Source: an uncultured Bacilli bacterium (GTDB taxonomy: Bacteria > Bacillota_I > Bacilli_A > RF39 > UBA660). Taken from it: 6,465 nt of DNA. Position 1 is the first letter of the stretch. Every line of letters begins with the position of its first letter. Below, in pieces: positions 5,095 through 6,465 of this stretch. A program made the translations under genes and the position numbers. Where the stretch lies: the NCBI GenBank assembly GCA_947591565.1, contig CANQDH010000054.1, positions 1 through 6,465 of the forward strand. The letters run 5' to 3'. The notes beneath the pieces were generated by a model that searched no databases, was not told the DNA's origin, and worked only from the letters and a program-made list of their open reading frames with translations.

Positions 5095-6465
5095 TTAAGG
5101 TTTTATTAATGATTTAGATATTGTTATTACTGGACGAATTCCATAAGCGTTAGTAGTAACAAAATCGTAATGTAATAAACCATTGCAATGTACAACCCAC
5201 ATATATTTTGTGCTTCCAAAAACTGGACTAGAGGTCCAATAACCAGATCCACTATGATTTCCAGTAGCAGAATTCAAACAGCCCATACTACTACAAGTTC
5301 TATGCGTTCTATCATACAACCATGCATATTGACATCCAGTTTCTGTACAAATAGACCCATTACCTGTTGAAGGCTCGTTGCCTAAATCATTAAAATAAAA
5401 TCTTTTATTGATATCGCTCGTTTGGGAATCAAAACCCATCGTATTAGTTGGATCAACGATCTCAGCCACCTCATCGGCAGTAATTAATCTTGAATTTAAA
5501 CTTTTATTCCAATTTTGTGTATCACTTTCTAGTTGAGTTTTTACTTCTGTCATTTCAATATTTGAGTTTACATTCCATATTAATTTATCAGTTGTATTAT
5601 GGTCTAATATCATGGTATATTTTTCATCTTCATCATTATATGCATACCATTTCATACAGCCAGCCTTTGTTCCTGTATCACTTTTGACATTTTCACTTGT
5701 ACATTTATTTGTTAAATTAGTTGGGTCCAAATAAACAATAGCCTCAACACCTGTATATCTTATATCTTTTGGTGGTGTTTCTTTTGTTACGCCACTTTCT
5801 ATCAATATAGTTTGTTCTATTCCGATGTTTTCTAAAGCATCTCTTACTTTTATCCTATGTTCACCTATTGTTTTAAATTCGCATATATTTGATGTTTGCC
5901 AAACACCATCACAATTATATGCTTCATCATGTAACTGAGTATTTTCATCATTTATAGTTATGGTTACATTACCCATATTTATTGATATCGTATATGTTGG
6001 TCCTGTTTTATCTATCTTCCTACTACTTCCAGTTGCATATCCCTTATTACCGCTTTCATCATAGGTATAGGCTTCGATATTCCCTTGTTCATTAAAAGTA
6101 ATGACTATTTCACTATCTATTACTTGATACCAAGTATTTGCTTTTATTGTTGTTAAATTTTCTTGTGAACCAGTGCATACTGGTGTATCTCCCGTTTCGC
6201 AATTTGTTGCACTTATATTTGTACTTACATCAACACTTGTTTTAAGATAATGTTTAGCGTTTTCAACTCCTGTATCATCATAAGTAATAGTTGCTTCATC
6301 TTTATATACATATCCATTTACAGATTCTATTTTTATATTTGATGCATTATATCCTTGCCATGTTATAACTGGTATATTTATATCTCTGACAATTTCTTCT
6401 CCTGTTAAACATGGACTTGTTTTATTTTCTCCATTATCTATGGCACATACTTCATAATATATATG
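5095..6465 (-). CDS. Secreted protein with Ig-like repeats and C-terminal lectin-like (DUF6273-type) domain, 5' end beyond window
   Basis: The frame is open from the right edge to TAA 5097-5095, giving the last 456 residues; the true start is outside the window. Residues 1-163 (counted from the edge) read as Ig-like repeats rich in Thr, Ser and Asn. They contain close Cys pairs (C89/C97, then C185/C195), a TWYQV strand and the repeat ending KIDKTGPTYTISI. Residues from about 238 form a C-terminal domain I recognise from secreted proteins of uncultured gut Bacilli. It runs through GCMKWYAY (269-276), MILDHNTT (285-292), LITADEVAEIV (327-337), YAWLYDR (380-386), YWTSSP (409-414) and GIRPVITISKS (442-452), resembling the DUF6273/formylglycine-enzyme C-type-lectin fold. 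Many paired cysteines (C255/C270, C373/C378, C391/C396) fit an exported, oxidised protein. There is no LPXTG motif or C-terminal membrane span, so any anchor is N-terminal. Adhesion or glycan binding is plausible but not shown. Confidence 0.85.
   Translation of the reverse strand, partial: HIYYEVCAIDNGENKTSPCLTGEEIVRDINIPVITWQGYNASNIKIESVNGYVYKDEATITYDDTGVENAKHYLKTSVDVSTNISATNCETGDTPVCTGSQENLTTIKANTWYQVIDSEIVITFNEQGNIEAYTYDESGNKGYATGSSRKIDKTGPTYTISINMGNVTITINDENTQLHDEAYNCDGVWQTSNICEFKTIGEHRIKVRDALENIGIEQTILIESGVTKETPPKDIRYTGVEAIVYLDPTNLTNKCTSENVKSDTGTKAGCMKWYAYNDEDEKYTMILDHNTTDKLIWNVNSNIEMTEVKTQLESDTQNWNKSLNSRLITADEVAEIVDPTNTMGFDSQTSDINKRFYFNDLGNEPSTGNGSICTETGCQYAWLYDRTHRTCSSMGCLNSATGNHSGSGYWTSSPVFGSTKYMWVVHCNGLLHYDFVTTNAYGIRPVITISKSLIKP

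Noticed and set aside
5095..5300. Diversity-generating retroelement target at the end of the secreted protein
   Set aside because: The lectin-like ending is suggestive, but no reverse transcriptase, accessory gene or template repeat is in the window.
5188..5687. Rightward open frames within the secreted-protein gene, and similar short frames inside ponA
   Set aside because: They are shadows of well-supported genes on the other strand or in another frame, with biased compositions and no ribosome binding sites.
5095..5976. The secreted protein starting at the internal ATG at 5976
   Set aside because: The frame continues open to the right edge with the same Ig-like composition, there is no ribosome binding site, and no signal peptide follows that Met.

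Overview
The window is strongly AT-rich (roughly 30 % G+C by eye) and uses the standard genetic code. The long frames contain TGG tryptophans and no in-frame TGA, and every stop seen is TAA or TAG. The recU-ponA pair, strong AGGAGG-type ribosome binding sites, a KinB-like histidine kinase and the style of the secreted protein all suggest a low-GC Gram-positive of the Bacilli. The secreted protein resembles those of uncultured gut Bacilli (RF39/Erysipelotrichia-like groups), but that lineage placement is inference. The organism builds peptidoglycan, so it is not a wall-less mollicute.

Layout. Positions 1-136 hold a possible 32-codon minus-strand gene with a strong ribosome binding site and a hairpin over its end. 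Positions 136-296 are a divergent control region with a candidate sigma-A promoter, a second -10-like element and one perfect TGTCGAA (Spo0A-box-like) heptamer. A two-gene operon then reads rightwards: recU (297-881, Holliday junction resolvase) overlaps by 14 bases ponA (868-3744, bifunctional class A penicillin-binding protein with C-terminal FN3- and Ig-like domains). A multi-membrane-span histidine kinase (3741-4982, minus strand) converges on ponA. The two stop codons overlap and lie inside the loop and first arm base of a bidirectional terminator hairpin. The 112 bases upstream of the kinase carry a weak -10, three Spo0A-box-like heptamers (two in tandem at exactly 10-bp spacing, one abutting the ribosome binding site) and the terminator of the next gene. 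From 5095 to the right edge runs the 3' part of a large secreted protein (minus strand) with cysteine-paired Ig-like repeats and a C-terminal lectin-like domain.

How they work together. RecU and PBP1 are conserved operon partners in Firmicutes, linking chromosome processing with septal or sidewall wall synthesis. The kinase has no response regulator beside it. Its sporulation-kinase architecture and the 0A-like boxes in front of it make a Spo0A-linked feedback circuit the most interesting hypothesis here. One further identical box lies in the recU/small-ORF divergent region. The surface protein is separated from the kinase by a terminator and is probably an independent unit. No mobile element, CRISPR array, tRNA or rRNA was seen.
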